DNA of 64,000 nt from Fragilariopsis cylindrus CCMP1102 (taxonomy: Eukaryota; Bacillariophyta; Bacillariophyceae; Bacillariales; Bacillariaceae). The stretch lies in assembly GCA_900095095.1 (NCBI GenBank), contig FMBT01000504.1, forward strand, positions 1 through 64,000, read 5' to 3'. This document shows, piece after piece, positions 1-10,696 of the stretch (position 1 is its first letter; each line of letters begins with the position of its first letter). The notes under the pieces were generated by a model, which was given only the letters and a program-made list of their open reading frames with translations, did not search any database and had not been told where the DNA came from. Position numbers and translations under genes: made by a program.

Positions 1-2534
1 ACGAAAAAGAAAAAATTGTCCGTATCGAGTACGGTATATGGATTAAGAGCATTAACAGAATATCCAACATCATCATTGGCAAATACAATTATTGGTAGTG
101 ATACTTCTTCTCAAGGCAATACTTCTTCTCAAGGCAACAAGAAGAAAAGCTCATCATCACTACGAAAACAAATAAAGGCATTAATACATAGTGATTGGAG
201 AGAAGATGATTTATATGATATATCATTGTTATTGTCAATTATTTTTAAATTAGATCCAAAATTAGTCGTCGTGAATAGTTTATTATTGAATGACGATAAT
301 AATAATCATGAACGAACAGAAACAACAGCAACAACAACAACAGCAACAACAAAATCAAAATTTAGTATTATGTTAAAAAGAATATTATCCGGTCGACCAC
401 GTCGTCGTCATGGTGAAGAACAGCAATTTTCTGCATACATTAATTACTTATGTACAACTGTCTATGTTGATTTAGCAAATGCAATTAATTTTAATAATGG
501 TAACTTATTACAGTTAGGTGTTATCAATGACGTACAAATGACGGAATTATTTGATAGTAATAATAATGACGAATCGAATCAATCATCGGAGGATGATGAA
601 TCAGATGAATCATCCTCATCAGAATCATACACAGAGTTTTTCTTTAAGGAAATAACAATTGCTGTATCACGATCAGCTGAAACATCAAAGGATGAATTAT
701 GTCGACAACTTGCATTCCAATATTCTGGTGATAAAAGTAATTTTGATGTTATTAAATTGGTATACAATTTATTAAGTTATGTTAAGGCAACAAATAGTTT
801 AAAGGGTATAACGACTATTATGCCATCGATGACAAATAATAATAGTGCTACTGCTGCAACTGCTGCAACAACAATAGAAAGTATACCAAGAATTAATAAT
901 AAATTAGTGTCGTCAGCATTAGAAGTATTCTTTAAGGAACAAGATAATAATCAAGGTCAAGCAGATGGATTATGGGATCGTGGACAACCAATTTACAAAT
1001 CATTTAAGAAAAAAGGTAGAAATGTTGGTAATGCATACGTATTTGGTATTGATGCACTTGGTTCATTATTGGACGTATTTGGTAGTGGTGGGAACAACAA
1101 CAATGATGGAAATGATAATTCTGAAATATTCCGTCCATACCTACCCAATTTAGAACGTGCATTAGAATGGATTGAACGTAATAAAGATATTGATACAACA
1201 GTTCTTACTGCCGATAAGAACTGTAATCAAGAAACAGGACGATGTTATGGTCGGCCGCTACGTGGTTGGTGTTCACCTCATTTATCACCATCAAGTGGAC
1301 CAAATGCATGGTCCACAGCACAAACTATAACATGTATAGCACGGATGAAACGCATTGTAAAACAATTATTACATAATGATGTATTGAAAGAATTTAATGG
1401 TATATCAATTAATAAGAATAATGCTGGATGGGATCGTTTATTAGATTCTGATTTAGGTTGTGGGAACGATAATGTACGTACAATTAAATCAGTGTTAGAC
1501 GAACGTGTTATAACACCATTTGATGATGTATCGGATGTACGCAATCCTGATGTTGGTGCAGCCTATTCAACTATATTATTTGGTTCCCCAGGAACGGCGA
1601 AGACCACTATCTGCGAGGCAGTTGCAGAAAAATTAGGTTGGGACTTCTTAGTTATTGATACATCAGTTTTTCTAGCGGATGGATTAACAAATGTCGCATC
1701 ACGAATACAATATGTATTTAAAAGATTACAATCACTAAGGAGATGTGTTATATTATTTGATGAAATAGAAGAATTTTGTTTAAATCGTGATAATATTAAT
1801 TTATCAATGGAATCAAGAATGCTTACAACAGCCATGCTCACCGCAATTAATGACTTACGGCGTACGAAACAAAGTATATTCTTTATTGCAACAAATCGAT
1901 TACGAGCATTTGATGCTGCTATTATCCGTCCGGGGTAAGTTCTTTTCGATATGAGAGCGTGAAAGTGTTGAAAGTGTAAATACTTCACTTGTCGTGTGTT
2001 ATCAAAGTTAACTTTTATTATGCAGTGATATCCCCTCACAAAAAATACCTTTTCTTCTTTTTCAATTGTTCATTTTGTTTTTGGTGTCGTTATAGCCGGT
2101 TTGACATGCAATTGTTCGTCGGAACTCCCAATTTGGAAAGTCGCGTAATTTTATTTGAACAAGCTTTATTATCATCATCGGCATCATCGTCTTCGTCATC
2201 GTCCTTGATAAGTAGTAGTGAAGATAACACATCTTCCGATAGTGATGAAAGTAATAGTACCGAACGGATTGTACACACATACCGAGACTTCTTACGATCA
2301 GTTTGGAAACAAGATGCGATGTTTATGAATTACTTAGAATCGAAACAGTACGCATCTAGAGTTGCATCGATCGTAGAAATTACTACTGCAGGTAGTAATT
2401 CTACCACTACTACAGAATTACTACTAAACGAAGAAGAACTATCAAAGATCCTTTCACAACAAACCGCTGTCATGACAGTTCGTGGATCTCTCCGTGAGGA
2501 ATACGTCGCTCAGATGGACCTATCACGACTATAA
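1..2534 (+). CDS. AAA-family ATPase, 5' partial, two exons
   Basis: The frame is open from base 1, so the true start lies upstream; the first in-frame codon that looks like a start is a TTG at 16. Exon 1 ends at 1934 (donor GTAAGT) and exon 2 begins at 2096 after TATAG; joining them restores the AAA motif RPGRFDMQLFVGTP across the junction, which fixes the 161-bp intron. Walker A is GSPGTAKT (about base 1580) and Walker B is VILFDEIEEF (about 1745), followed by a sensor-1 type stretch FFIATNRL. This is one AAA module at the C-terminal end of a long, weakly conserved N-terminal region with Asn- and Thr-rich inserts. AAA ATPases use ATP to remodel proteins; the substrate cannot be read here. 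The exon after the module is rich in Ser. Gene call certain, subfamily unknown. Confidence 0.9.
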
Positions 2535-2914
2535 CTAGAAATAAGATAAATTACAAACAAAAGAAATAGGGTTATCAGTTAGGTTGTGTATGTAGAGGTC
2601 ATCTCATGCATGCTCTGATATTTACATAGAATCCACTTGAAAATTTTGCTAAAATATTGCTTTTTGATGTAGATAGACACCCGATTATGAGCCCGAAGGC
2701 AGAGCAAACATACCGTGACTGAATCCGTGACTCGCGCGAAAATAAAACTCTCAGCCACTTATTTTTTTCTTTTGACTTTTTGTTGACGTCCACATCCTTT
2801 GCTTCATTATTTATTTCGATCATAGTAATAGATCCGGTTTCATTCGCATAGCTAAGCTTACGAGAATAGACTGAACTGCATTCACGCCCATTATCTTATT
2901 TTCCTATAGTAGTC
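2535..2914. other. intergenic spacer, nothing recognised
   Basis: This is AT-rich sequence between two co-directional genes. The short open frames inside it lack recognisable motifs. It presumably holds the 3' UTR of the ATPase gene and the promoter of the zinc-finger gene. Confidence 0.5.
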
Positions 2915-3850
2915 ATGACCACGCCAGCCAAGGAAGATACTCCTACTACGAGTACGGTAGTTGATGTTGATGTTGATGTTGATGTTGTTAAACTTGAAAA
3001 GGTTTATCGTGACGCAGTAATTGAATTCAAAAAGGATAAAACAAATAAAGATTTGCGAAGAGCACGTACTGCAGCTAAGAGAGTATGGGATGAAGCCGTA
3101 TTCAAAAAAATCCAAACAACAGATAAATGTGCAATCCAATTAAATTGTAAAGATTGTTCCCAAAACTTTTTATTTACTAAGGAAGAACAAGAATATTATA
3201 AGGACCCTGAAAGGAATTGGAATCACAAACCATTACGATGTCGATCCTGTGCTGAATTACAAAAAGGTCGTCGTCGAACAAGTAATGCGATAGATAATGA
3301 GAATGAACAAAAAAATGAGAGAAATGATGACGAATCGAAAGGAAAAGGTAGAAATATGTGTTATGAATTTCAAAGAAAAGGTGAATGCAAATATGGTAAT
3401 GAATGTAAATTTAATCATGATCCGAATTTTGGAGGAAAGAAAAGAAAACATGACGACGAAGATGATGAGAACAACGATAGTGATGATGGTACTAATAATG
3501 GTGATGGTGACGTAAAAGTATTGCCGGTAGTAGATGATGATGATAATAATAAAGAAGAAGGAGATAAAAAAGGAAAAGATGATGACGTTCCTCCTCTTAT
3601 ACCTACTTGCAAATGGGGGAAAAATTGTACATTGAAACGATGCAGATTCAATCACGATGACGATGGTAGTAGTAGTACGTGTGTCACTGTTGGTACTAAT
3701 GATACTACTGCGGCGGCAGCGGCGAAGGCTGATAAGAAAACTAGCAAAGACGACGACGACGATGATGATGATAATATTACCGGTACAAACGATAAGAAAA
3801 AGAAGAAGAAAAAACACAAGAAAAAGAAGAAAGCGAAGACAGAAGATTAG
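2915..3850 (+). CDS. zinc-ribbon plus CCCH zinc-finger protein
   Basis: Intronless, 311 aa. After a DV-repeat leader there is a helical KLEKVYRDAVIEFKKDK stretch, then a treble-clef type zinc ribbon with CKDC and CRSC pairs around the FTKEEQEYY block (about residues 82-116), which resembles the probable zinc-ribbon family zf-trcl. Two CCCH fingers follow: CYEFQRKGECKYGNECKFNH (about 149-168) and a shorter CKWGKNCTLKRCRFNH (about 233-248). The remainder is poly-Asp, and the C-terminus is a Lys-rich basic tail. CCCH fingers usually bind RNA, so a role in RNA handling is inferred, with the basic tail as a possible nuclear signal. No partner is visible. It is convergent with the RWD-domain gene. 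Confidence 0.88.
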   Translation: MTTPAKEDTPTTSTVVDVDVDVDVVKLEKVYRDAVIEFKKDKTNKDLRRARTAAKRVWDEAVFKKIQTTDKCAIQLNCKDCSQNFLFTKEEQEYYKDPERNWNHKPLRCRSCAELQKGRRRTSNAIDNENEQKNERNDDESKGKGRNMCYEFQRKGECKYGNECKFNHDPNFGGKKRKHDDEDDENNDSDDGTNNGDGDVKVLPVVDDDDNNKEEGDKKGKDDDVPPLIPTCKWGKNCTLKRCRFNHDDDGSSSTCVTVGTNDTTAAAAAKADKKTSKDDDDDDDDNITGTNDKKKKKKKHKKKKKAKTED

Positions 3851-3964
3851 ATTAGATCAAATAAGGTGTTGCATACGGTATCATTAAAGAAAGGAAGGGA
3901 ATAATATGAAAAAGGAGTACAATTAAATCAAATCAAATCAAATTAAATTAATATTTAAGAACTG

Positions 3965-3970
3965 AATAAA
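3965..3970 (+). promoter_or_regulatory. AATAAA, candidate poly(A) signal of the zinc-finger gene
   Basis: AATAAA lies about 115 bp past the stop codon, in the short gap between two convergent genes. It is the only canonical hexamer there. Assignment is by position only. Confidence 0.35.
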
Positions 3971-4007
3971 AGATTTTGTTTGAAGAAGAAAAAAATTTAG
4001 TTTAGTT

Positions 4008-5279
4008 TTATTCGTTCGTAGTGTTTTCTTCTACGTGATGTTTCTTCCTATCAACGGCAACGTTATTATTATTGTTGTTGCTGTCTTCCTTATCGTCGTC
4101 ATCGTCATTGTCGCCATCATCATCATTTATATTTATATTATTATTATAAATTTTCATTGATGTCATAAATAAATCTTTCAAACCAACATCATTACAAATT
4201 TTAGATAAAGTTGACATTTGATCTTCCCCTAATTCAATCATCGTTACTTTCTTGGTTGAAAAAAACTTACGATGATTATTAATATGATCTTGTTTTTGAT
4301 TTTGGACACTACTATCTGAATTGATCTCAAATGTTAGATGTTGTTTTTCTGTTTCACCCCGGACCACTAAATGTTGCCATCTCATACTACGTATCTCATC
4401 AATAAAGTCATTACAACTATTTTCTTCACCTTCGATAATAATAATACCAGGCCAACCAATTTTATAATATCCACCAATATTATAATCATTTCCTAAATCG
4501 GATATTGCCTTCCTTTTAGATTTTGCTATTATATGATGTGAATAAATAAGCTTCCGCGAGATCATGACTGACTTTGTTGTAGGTATTGTTGTTGTTGTTG
4601 TATTCGAATTAGAACCCCCATTAGAGGATGCAAGTGACATCAGTACAAGATTCTTCCATTCATTATCAATCCATTCATCTGCTTTTGATAATACAATAAA
4701 AACTGATTCAAATCCTGCAGTTTCTTTTGCAGTTATTCTACAAGTTTCAAGTAGATTTGGTAATGAATCCATTGCTAATTTTCGATACTGTGATTGCGAT
4801 GTATTAGTGAAGCTCGACCTCCTACTATTACTATTACTATTACCACTATTTGTAGTAGATTTTGTATTCATGAGAGATGCATTGATTAATAAAATTGATT
4901 CCTCATCGGTTGGATATTTTTGTGGAAATGTCAAGATTAATTCTACTTGAATACAACAACCACCACCACTTGAGTCATCGTTTTCGTTTCTTGTGATTAT
5001 TGGCAATTCCAAACGTCTGTGAATCCGTGATGGTAATGGTGATGGCGATGGTGATGACAATGATATATGTGATTTCCCCTTCGTATTAGTCGTTGGTGCC
5101 ATTCCATCATGATCGTCGTCATCGTCGTCATCTGCTGCTGCTGCTGCTGCCTCTACTGCCTCTGCTTCTGCTGCCTCTGCTGTTGTTATTATCCATGCTT
5201 CCTCCGGTGAATATGCTGCAGTGATGAATTCAAATTCTGCCTCTTGACGCTCACGGTTGTCGATATCATCGTACGACAT
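4008..5279 (-). CDS. RWD domain protein with C-terminal DUF1115 (RWDD2-like)
   Basis: Intronless, 423 aa, ATG at 5279. The N-terminus (RERQEAEFEFITAAYSPEEA) and the later VELILTFPQKYP strand-turn form an RWD domain, interrupted by Ala/Glu and Asp tracts. From about residue 243 the motif KLIYSHHIIAKSKRKAI, then GWPGIIIIEGEENSCNDF and IRSMRWQHL, match the DUF1115 region that accompanies RWD in eukaryotic RWDD2 proteins. The family is small and of unclear biochemical role. The C-terminus ends in Asn/Asp repeats. This copy is longer than animal RWDD2 mainly because of low-complexity inserts. The neighbouring zinc-finger gene is convergent, only 157 bp away. Confidence 0.82.
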   Translation of the reverse strand: MSYDDIDNRERQEAEFEFITAAYSPEEAWIITTAEAAEAEAVEAAAAAADDDDDDDHDGMAPTTNTKGKSHISLSSPSPSPLPSRIHRRLELPIITRNENDDSSGGGCCIQVELILTFPQKYPTDEESILLINASLMNTKSTTNSGNSNSNSRRSSFTNTSQSQYRKLAMDSLPNLLETCRITAKETAGFESVFIVLSKADEWIDNEWKNLVLMSLASSNGGSNSNTTTTTIPTTKSVMISRKLIYSHHIIAKSKRKAISDLGNDYNIGGYYKIGWPGIIIIEGEENSCNDFIDEIRSMRWQHLVVRGETEKQHLTFEINSDSSVQNQKQDHINNHRKFFSTKKVTMIELGEDQMSTLSKICNDVGLKDLFMTSMKIYNNNININDDDGDNDDDDDKEDSNNNNNNVAVDRKKHHVEENTTNE

Positions 5280-5855
5280 GGCTGAGGATGGCGGGAGGGT
5301 TCTTGCGTCGTTGGTCGTTGGAATGCATTATTTTGTGATGTGAAAGAGTGTGAGAAAGAAAATAGAAGAATGGCGATCTCGCTCTTTTGCTTTTTTACAT
5401 TCCGAAATCGACTGATCTTCTGAAGGGATGAGGGGGGGGGGGGGGGGCTTGATGGATGGATAATTAAAAGGGGGTGGTGTAGGACCTATTTACCGCAGCC
5501 CGCATGAGGGGGATTCGATTTTGTCCATCTTTGCTTTGTTTCTTCACTTACTTGTTTTCATTGTAATGGTGTGCAATGAAAACAAGTTGTTTCAAAGCAT
5601 CAACGACAGCATAAGTAACACGCCAGCGACGCAATGAAAACGGAATGAAGAGACGATCTATCTAAAGACAGTACTGGTAACTACTAGCTATGGAAATAAG
5701 GGAAAAGACAAAAGTTTACTATCCACCAGTAAATACCGAGAAAGGTGGCTAGTAATACTGCCTGCCTGCTGGGAAAACTAAGAAGATTGTGGACATCAAA
5801 CACAGAGGAATTGAATATTACGGGATACCGTAATTTCAAAATAAGCAGTTTTGTG
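5280..5855. other. divergent intergenic region with a G16 run
   Basis: This lies between the divergent RWD gene and the 5856 gene, so it should hold both promoters. It contains a run of 16 G at 5432-5447 and a strong hairpin (listed separately). A short ATG frame at 5690 runs only to a stop near 5750; it could be a small upstream exon of the next gene, but I cannot show a junction. Confidence 0.5.
5532..5599. repeat. long imperfect inverted repeat (hairpin)
   Basis: The 14-bp arms ACTTGTTTTCATTG (5550-5563) and CAATGAAAACAAGT (5574-5587) are perfectly complementary around a 10-base loop. An outer 7-bp pair, TGCTTTG (5532-5538) with CAAAGCA (5593-5599), extends the stem beyond an asymmetric internal loop. 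It lies in a presumed promoter or 5' UTR region. Confidence 0.7.
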
Positions 5856-6551
5856 ATGCCAATTTCTTCCTCCTCGCCTTCATCTTTATCTTCATCTTCA
5901 TCCTCGTCGTCATCGTCGTTACGAACATATCCCAATGCTGATGACATAGTATTGATTACGGATAGTGTTGATGTGATGGCAGTAACATCATCACAACTAC
6001 TAGAAGAAGTGAACGACGTTCCTTACTTTTCTCGCTCACAACAATCCTACATCGATTCGATTTCTTCACATCCGAATCCAAAAGCAGACGACAACAACGA
6101 CAACGACAACGATGCTACAATATTTACATGGGACGATGATGACGACCACAACAATGACAACAATGATCAGCAGAAGACAGAAGAATACGAATCAGCAACA
6201 GTAACTACAACAAGTACAACGCTAAGTCGAAGTCAACAAAGAAAGAATAAACGAAGGAGTAAGAAGAAGAATAAGAAATCAAAGTCACAACATTCATTAG
6301 ATCATTTGAAACAACAGGTATCAAATCTGATGGGAATTTTTGAAGTATATGGATGGTTTATACCGATGCCTGATAATGATTCTACTTCTGCTGGTAATAA
6401 GGTATGGAGTAATCGTATGTATGGTGCAGATAAAAAGAAACAACGAAAACAAAATGAAAGGCAAATGTTAGAATGTCGTATTGTACAACTTGAGACTGTT
6501 TTAAGGGACGATCATGATCATGATCATGACCATGATTGCTATGGATTATGA
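5856..6551 (+). CDS. hypothetical low-complexity protein with basic motif
   Basis: I do not recognise this protein. The frame is open from a GTG at 5745, but the first ATG is at 5856, giving 231 aa. The N-terminus is Ser-rich, the middle carries Asn/Asp repeats, and there is a strongly basic block RSQQRKNKRRSKKKNKKSKS that could be a nuclear or nucleolar signal. The part most likely to be conserved is the C-terminal region with LKQQVSNLMGIFEVYGWF and RQMLECRIVQLETVLRDD, which looks like a short coiled coil. It ends in an HD repeat. An upstream 5' exon is possible. Confidence that it is a gene is moderate, since composition rather than homology supports it. Confidence 0.55.
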   Translation: MPISSSSPSSLSSSSSSSSSSLRTYPNADDIVLITDSVDVMAVTSSQLLEEVNDVPYFSRSQQSYIDSISSHPNPKADDNNDNDNDATIFTWDDDDDHNNDNNDQQKTEEYESATVTTTSTTLSRSQQRKNKRRSKKKNKKSKSQHSLDHLKQQVSNLMGIFEVYGWFIPMPDNDSTSAGNKVWSNRMYGADKKKQRKQNERQMLECRIVQLETVLRDDHDHDHDHDCYGL

Positions 6552-6579
6552 TTGATTCGGACGTACTGTACGGCAAAAA

Positions 6580-6855
6580 TTATACTATCATCTTGAAAAA
6601 AAAGAGAAAATAAAATTTGAATAAAGATCGTTCCTTTTTATTGGTTGTTCTGGAACTACAGTAGTAGGATTGGAGAATCAGAAAGTGAACGAAGTTACAA
6701 GTAACTCTTTCTGTATCTTGATCGCTATCTAAACCACCACGATAATTCTCAAGATCATCTTCACAAAGCATACCAAATGGATAACATTTCCAATGTTTCG
6801 AAGGAAAACTTCCAACCAAAGTCCTATCAATATAGACGTCTATATTATAAAGCAT
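6580..6855 (-). pseudogene. relic resembling the ankyrin-family N-terminus
   Basis: A 91-codon frame contains LENYRGGLDSDQDTERV. This resembles EQYRGLDNNRDTEEEV in the gene at 63583 in the same window, including the following aromatic stretch (NFVHF versus IRFF). Nothing else of that protein is recoverable nearby, and the C-terminal part is a Phe-rich translation of low-complexity DNA. I read it as a short relic of that family rather than an active gene, but the similarity covers only about 25 residues. Confidence 0.35.
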
Positions 6856-7018
6856 AACATTTGCAAAAGCATTTTGTGTTCGAAGGATAGACTAGTAGAG
6901 TAAAGCAGTATCGATATATTTAAAAGATTGTTTACTTATCATCATATTTTATATTTCATTTAATTATTTTATTTTACATGCATTAACTTCCTCTTATATT
7001 ACAATTTAAGCTTAACTT

Positions 7019-8674
7019 TTAATTTAATCGGAATACATTTTGTTGTTTTTGTGATCGTGCCAATCGTCGCTTATTTGCTTGTACTCGATTATTGAATCGA
7101 TTCTTGATCGAATTCTGTGGTCGAATACCTGGTCCAGGAAGAAGTTTTTGTATATCTGCCCATTTGTTCCCTAAAGTACGTTGATTTGCCAATAATATTG
7201 TATCTTCCTCTTTCGTCCAGGGTGTTTTCTTAATGTTCGGGTCCAGATAGTTCACAAATCGTTCACGGATATGATTCCCAGTTCTTCTTTGTAATCGATC
7301 GGCAATATCAGCCCACATAAATCCTTTCCGTTTCATATCAAGAATACAGACATCTTCGTATTGGTCCCAGTCGCCATACACTTTGCCTAATTGTAAATAA
7401 TTATTCAAACGATTCTTGCATTGAATAGGTGCACGTGTACCACCAAAAGACTTCGAGATGATTTCCCAATTAATATTCCCACCTTGAAATTTTTGTTTCT
7501 TCACTTCAATTTTCAACAATTTATCTTCTTGGTCTGACCAATGCTGATGTCTAGTAGCTTCATTGGCAACGTTGTTGGTGGTGGTACGACGTTTATCATT
7601 ATTATTCTTGGTACTTTTACGTGAAGATTTTCTACCCCTTGATGAACGAGGAAAAGCATCATAATACGAAGCTAATTGCCCATTCAACCATGGTGATGGT
7701 TTAAGCTGATGTTGTGAGTGCGATCGAGGCAATGAGTTCTCATTATCATCCTCATCGAATGTAACATGAGCCAATAGCGTAGAATAACCACCGCCGAACA
7801 ACGTCGTAGTTTTAGCTTTGTATTTGTCGACGGTTTTGCTTGCACTACTATTGTTGTTGATGTGACCGTTACGGAAGTTATTATAGTCGGTTGGACTAAT
7901 AATATTATTATTACTGGAATCCATCATGATACCTTCATCTTCATCGTCATTATCATCAATAATGATTAGAGCTTCTCTCATCAAATTAAGATCATTCTCA
8001 TCATATCGTTCAACTTGTTGATGTGAGTGTGGTAGACAAGACGACGATGGTGAATCCTCATCCTCATCCTCATCGAATGTAACCTGAGCGAGCAATGAAG
8101 GATAGCGACCTATCGTTGTTGTTGTTGCCGTCGTCGCAGCTCTGTATTTATCGGTGGTATCGAACATGTTGTTGATGCGATCGTCGAAATTATCGTAGTT
8201 AGTGGTGGGACTAACACTATTACTATTATTATTACTATAGGAATCTGCCATACTAACTTCGTTCTCATCCATAACGAGTGATAGACCTTCTCTCATCAAA
8301 TTCAGATCATCCTCGTCATACTCGTCGACAATATCTGACATATCGATCGAAATATTATTGTCGTCAGTAGTGAATATTTCCGTAGTAGTAGTAGTAGTAG
8401 TAGTGGCATTTTCGGCGGCGGCGGCGGTGGCAGTGGCGGTGGCATCATGGTTTACCAAAACATCCAACTTGTTTTCATCGAGTAGTAGTAGTTTGGTGGT
8501 AGTAGTACTAACATTATTCTTGGAGGAGGCATTATCATTAGTAGCAGCATATAAACCAGAAGAGGAAGAATAGAATTCTTTCTCATTATATTCATAATCA
8601 GAATCGTCTTCGTCAAAGGAGACAACTGCTGGATAATTGTTTAGATAATGACTTGATGATGATGTACTGTTCAT
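7019..8674 (-). CDS. three-repeat Myb/SANT DNA-binding protein
   Basis: Intronless, 551 aa; the first ATG is 8674 (the frame opens at a TTG at 8689). Residues about 375-535 carry three Myb/SANT repeats: HWSDQEDKLLKIEVKKQ with INWEIISKSFGG, a second with GDWDQYEDVCILDMKRKG and WADIADRL, and a third with TPWTKEEDTILLANQRTLGNKWADI followed by NSIKNRFNNRVQ. Spaced tryptophans and recognition-helix-like NRLNNYL, RERFVNYL and NRFNNRV are visible. This suggests a nuclear transcription factor of the Myb class. The N-terminal half is acidic and contains a tandem duplication of about 105 residues (about 115-220 and 221-325), each copy having Y-D-E-x-D-L-N-L-M-R-E and V-T-F-D-E-D. The target is unknown. 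Confidence 0.88.
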   Translation of the reverse strand: MNSTSSSSHYLNNYPAVVSFDEDDSDYEYNEKEFYSSSSGLYAATNDNASSKNNVSTTTTKLLLLDENKLDVLVNHDATATATAAAAENATTTTTTTTEIFTTDDNNISIDMSDIVDEYDEDDLNLMREGLSLVMDENEVSMADSYSNNNSNSVSPTTNYDNFDDRINNMFDTTDKYRAATTATTTTIGRYPSLLAQVTFDEDEDEDSPSSSCLPHSHQQVERYDENDLNLMREALIIIDDNDDEDEGIMMDSSNNNIISPTDYNNFRNGHINNNSSASKTVDKYKAKTTTLFGGGYSTLLAHVTFDEDDNENSLPRSHSQHQLKPSPWLNGQLASYYDAFPRSSRGRKSSRKSTKNNNDKRRTTTNNVANEATRHQHWSDQEDKLLKIEVKKQKFQGGNINWEIISKSFGGTRAPIQCKNRLNNYLQLGKVYGDWDQYEDVCILDMKRKGFMWADIADRLQRRTGNHIRERFVNYLDPNIKKTPWTKEEDTILLANQRTLGNKWADIQKLLPGPGIRPQNSIKNRFNNRVQANKRRLARSQKQQNVFRLN

Positions 8675-10086
8675 TGTTGATGGTATCAATTATATTGTAA
8701 CGTAATGGGATGATTAATACGATAAAAAGTTGTTTTATTTATTTGATCGAGAAAAGTAAGTTGTGAGAGTGTTGGATCAAATCTACTTTTCTTCCGTCCT
8801 TCTTGTTTTTTTACTGACAATCTCATTCTTTTTATCATCCTCCAAAGATAAAACTAGCATAGCATTCGTCGTGTCGGAAGGAAGGAAAACGAAAAATCAT
8901 ATTGGTTGTATTGCTGCATTGTTGGTTTAACAAAAGAGAAATGGTTTTATTTGAAACAAGATAAAACATGCATTTATGTCGGGGTGGGAGTAGAAAGCGC
9001 AAATCGTATTGGTTTTCCTCTCTTCATTGTTGGTCTGGCAAAAGTAATGGTTTAATATATCATACTGTAGTATCCGATCAAATTCATTCTTTCATGGTTT
9101 TTTAAAAAAATCGATCATTTCCTCACAAATCGACGAAGTAGGTCCTACCGGTACTAGTACGTACAAATCCAAGTACAGTACTAGTAGTATGTACTCAGGT
9201 TTTATTTTTGTTCTTCGATTTGTAAACCACGAACAGATTGATTCCACATACAGTAACGTTACTGTGGGCGTGAAAAGTATACTAAAAGTATAACAACGCG
9301 CACAACACGTGTATTCTTAATACAGTGCTAAATACAGTGCTAATTTCAGACATGCACCAAGTGAAAAAACTAACACTGTAAAAATACCTGTCGAATTTAT
9401 TTTACAGCGCATTCATTTCACACATAAAACTCTTCTTCACCACACCCACAATCACAATCACAACCACATACAGCACACAACAACAACAAGTAAGATAGAT
9501 ATCATATATTACTGTGAGTACTACATGTAATATTACCACACAGTACTGCAATACACTATAGGTACTGTAGGTAAGGTAATACTGTAGCTAGTAAGCTAAA
9601 TACACACCTTCTTAGCAGTAACACATCTATCTATGCAGGTATAGTAAGCTTGGTACACCTTAGCAACCCGCAACCACAAGTGCAATATTGGATATAACTG
9701 TATGTACTAGTACTAGTACTCTGCATTAATATACTGTAGGCAGTATGCTAAACGCACCTTAGAACCACCACATGCATTGAAACAACCCAACAGCAACAGC
9801 AACCATAATGACCATCACATTGCCACCAAAGAAATTATATAGTAGGATGTACTATCTAAAGATTTTGAATTTAATGGGAGCATTTTTGGATAGGATACAT
9901 GCGCTAGCACTGTCAAATATCTAGTGTTTACCCTTCGTATGTTCCTGGACCTAGACCTGCGCAAAACACAGTAACATTTACCTTGATAAGTTTATATAAT
10001 GTACATATCATTTCTGTAATTCTTTTTTCTTCTCCAGTTAGGATGCATACACAAGCACTGTAAATAACTAGTGTTTTCTCTAGTGA

Positions 10087-10171
10087 AGTGTAGCTAGTGC
10101 AGTGTAGCTAGTGCAGTGTAGCTAGTGCAGTGTAGCTAGTGCAGCGTAGCTAGTGAAGAGTACCTAAATGA
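10087..10171. repeat. 14-bp tandem repeat, about five units
   Basis: The unit AGTGTAGCTAGTGC repeats head to tail at 10087, 10101, 10115 and 10129; a diverged unit at 10143 and a more degenerate one at 10157 follow. Each unit contains the palindrome-like word TAGCTA. Confidence 0.85.
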
Positions 10172-10696
10172 AGTGTAGCTACAGTACTTCAACGTGTAGT
10201 GGAATTTAGCTTGTGTAGTTTACGGCAAGCTACAAGTGCAACATAGCGAAGTACTGTAGTCTATACAATTACGGTATCTAAAGATTTTTCTATTATATTC
10301 TATAAGTAGGTGTGTCGATACTCCTTTCGGTCTTCCAGTTAATATTGCCACCTGTATTTGTGACACTTACATACAGTATATCAATTTCTCCCCCGACACG
10401 TCTTCAACAGTGCAATTGGGTTTTGCCATTACCTTAATTAACTCACCGGGGATTCGCAGTCTAGTATTTGACTTTGTGCGGTGCCTTAATTAACTTTTTT
10501 TTTTGACATGCATGGATACCGTTTTCTTCATTAATTGTGCCTCGTTAGGGTATCTTGCACGAATTTTTTGACGCGTCAAAACACATATACATGCTTATTG
10601 TTCTTCTTTTTCCATCCAACCATGCATCTCCAACCATTGTATGACTAAACTTCAATATATATATACATTATTCAACAGCTTTTAATTTCATCTTAC

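Noticed and set aside
3257-3817. 186-codon minus-strand ORF opposite the CCCH protein
   Set aside because: Ile/Val-rich translation of the Asp/Lys codon repeats on the other strand; no motif.
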